A stretch of DNA of 62,273 nucleotides. Source: Citromicrobium sp. Its GTDB lineage: Bacteria > Pseudomonadota > Alphaproteobacteria > Sphingomonadales > Sphingomonadaceae. Within the stretch, counting starts at the first letter, position 1, and every line of letters starts with the position of its first letter. Shown one piece after another: positions 62,187 through 62,273 of this stretch. The notes beneath the pieces were generated by a model. It was given only the letters and a program-made list of their open reading frames with translations, had not been told where the DNA came from and did no database searches. The translations under genes were made by a program, and so were the position numbers. Where the stretch lies: positions 1 through 62,273 of the forward strand of contig PBYQ01000020.1 of the NCBI GenBank assembly GCA_002729695.1. The letters run 5' to 3'.

Positions 62187-62273
62187 GCGGTCGTGGCGGA
62201 ACTGGTAGACGCGCAACGTTGAGGTCGTTGTGGCCGCAAGGCCGTGGAAGTTCGAGTCTTCTCGACCGCACCA
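62187..62273 (+). tRNA. tRNA-Leu, anticodon GAG
   Basis: The 87 bases fold as a class II tRNA: acceptor GCGGTCG paired with CGACCGC, anticodon loop TTGAGGT giving GAG, a long variable arm (TGGCCGCAAGGCC), T-loop GTTCGAGTC and an encoded 3' ACCA at the window end. A small hairpin (AGCCCG-N6-CGGGCT, 62164-62181) lies just before it. The 130 bases between this and the previous gene hold no CDS. Confidence 0.95.

Overview
The window looks like a chromosomal segment of an aerobic anoxygenic phototroph of the Sphingomonadales, most likely the Erythrobacteraceae (Erythrobacter/Porphyrobacter type). The reasons are high GC, a photosynthesis gene cluster (PGC) of about 37 kb in the order known from that family, an O2-dependent cyclase (acsF) and no bchE, pufBALM with no pufQ or pufC, no LH2 (pucBA) genes, crtCDF for spirilloxanthin-type carotenoids, and the short palindromic repeats common in sphingomonads. 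This placement is by recognition only; no database search was run.

Layout. 1-17 kb is the left flank: a partial rsmB, an SDHAF4-like small protein, a P450 with hemH, an orphan xanthine-dehydrogenase-family large subunit, hflK-hflC, a Do-like protease, a class A penicillin-binding protein, msrB, an FzlA-like GST, a secreted hypothetical, an aldehyde dehydrogenase, a DUF3422 membrane protein and a lipoprotein-type cytochrome c. 17.1-54.3 kb is the PGC. It has a long minus-strand operon bchF-N-B-H-L-M-lhaA-puhA-B-C-orf-acsF-puhE-hemA; plus-strand ppaA-ppsR and bchG-pucC-like-bchP-tspO-orf; minus-strand crtF and bchC-X-Y-Z-pufB-A-L-M; divergent crtD-crtC; and minus-strand bchO-D-I, read as bchI-D-O. 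54.4-62.3 kb is the right flank: a VOC protein, metX-GNAT-metW, hisC, ftsE-ftsX-ydcF-plsC, a zinc-ribbon membrane protein and tRNA-Leu(GAG).

How the genes work together. HemA makes 5-aminolevulinate. BchIDH insert Mg, BchM methylates, AcsF closes ring E, and BchLNB (DPOR) and BchXYZ (COR) do the two nitrogenase-like reductions. BchF and BchC modify the 3-vinyl group, and BchG and BchP attach and reduce the tail. Pigment goes into the PufLM-PuhA reaction centre and PufBA LH1, helped by LhaA, a second PucC-like carrier, PuhB, PuhC and PuhE. PpsR and its cobalamin-binding partner PpaA are the likely regulators; TGTC-N10-GAC(A/G) boxes lie before bchF, bchG, bchC, crtF/crtD and bchI.

Most notable. 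The sequence carries apparent lesions in genes essential for bacteriochlorophyll: an in-frame amber codon in bchG and a one-base deletion in bchI. crtC has no usable start where its conserved N-terminus begins. A mobile palindromic element sits in frame inside bchB. Either this lineage is losing phototrophy (or needs recoding or reinitiation), or the sequence has local errors; reads or resequencing would decide. Other points are a 23-codon ORF linking bchY to bchZ by ATGA overlaps on both sides, a PpsR with a single cysteine, and a tethered cytochrome c next to a cluster without pufC.
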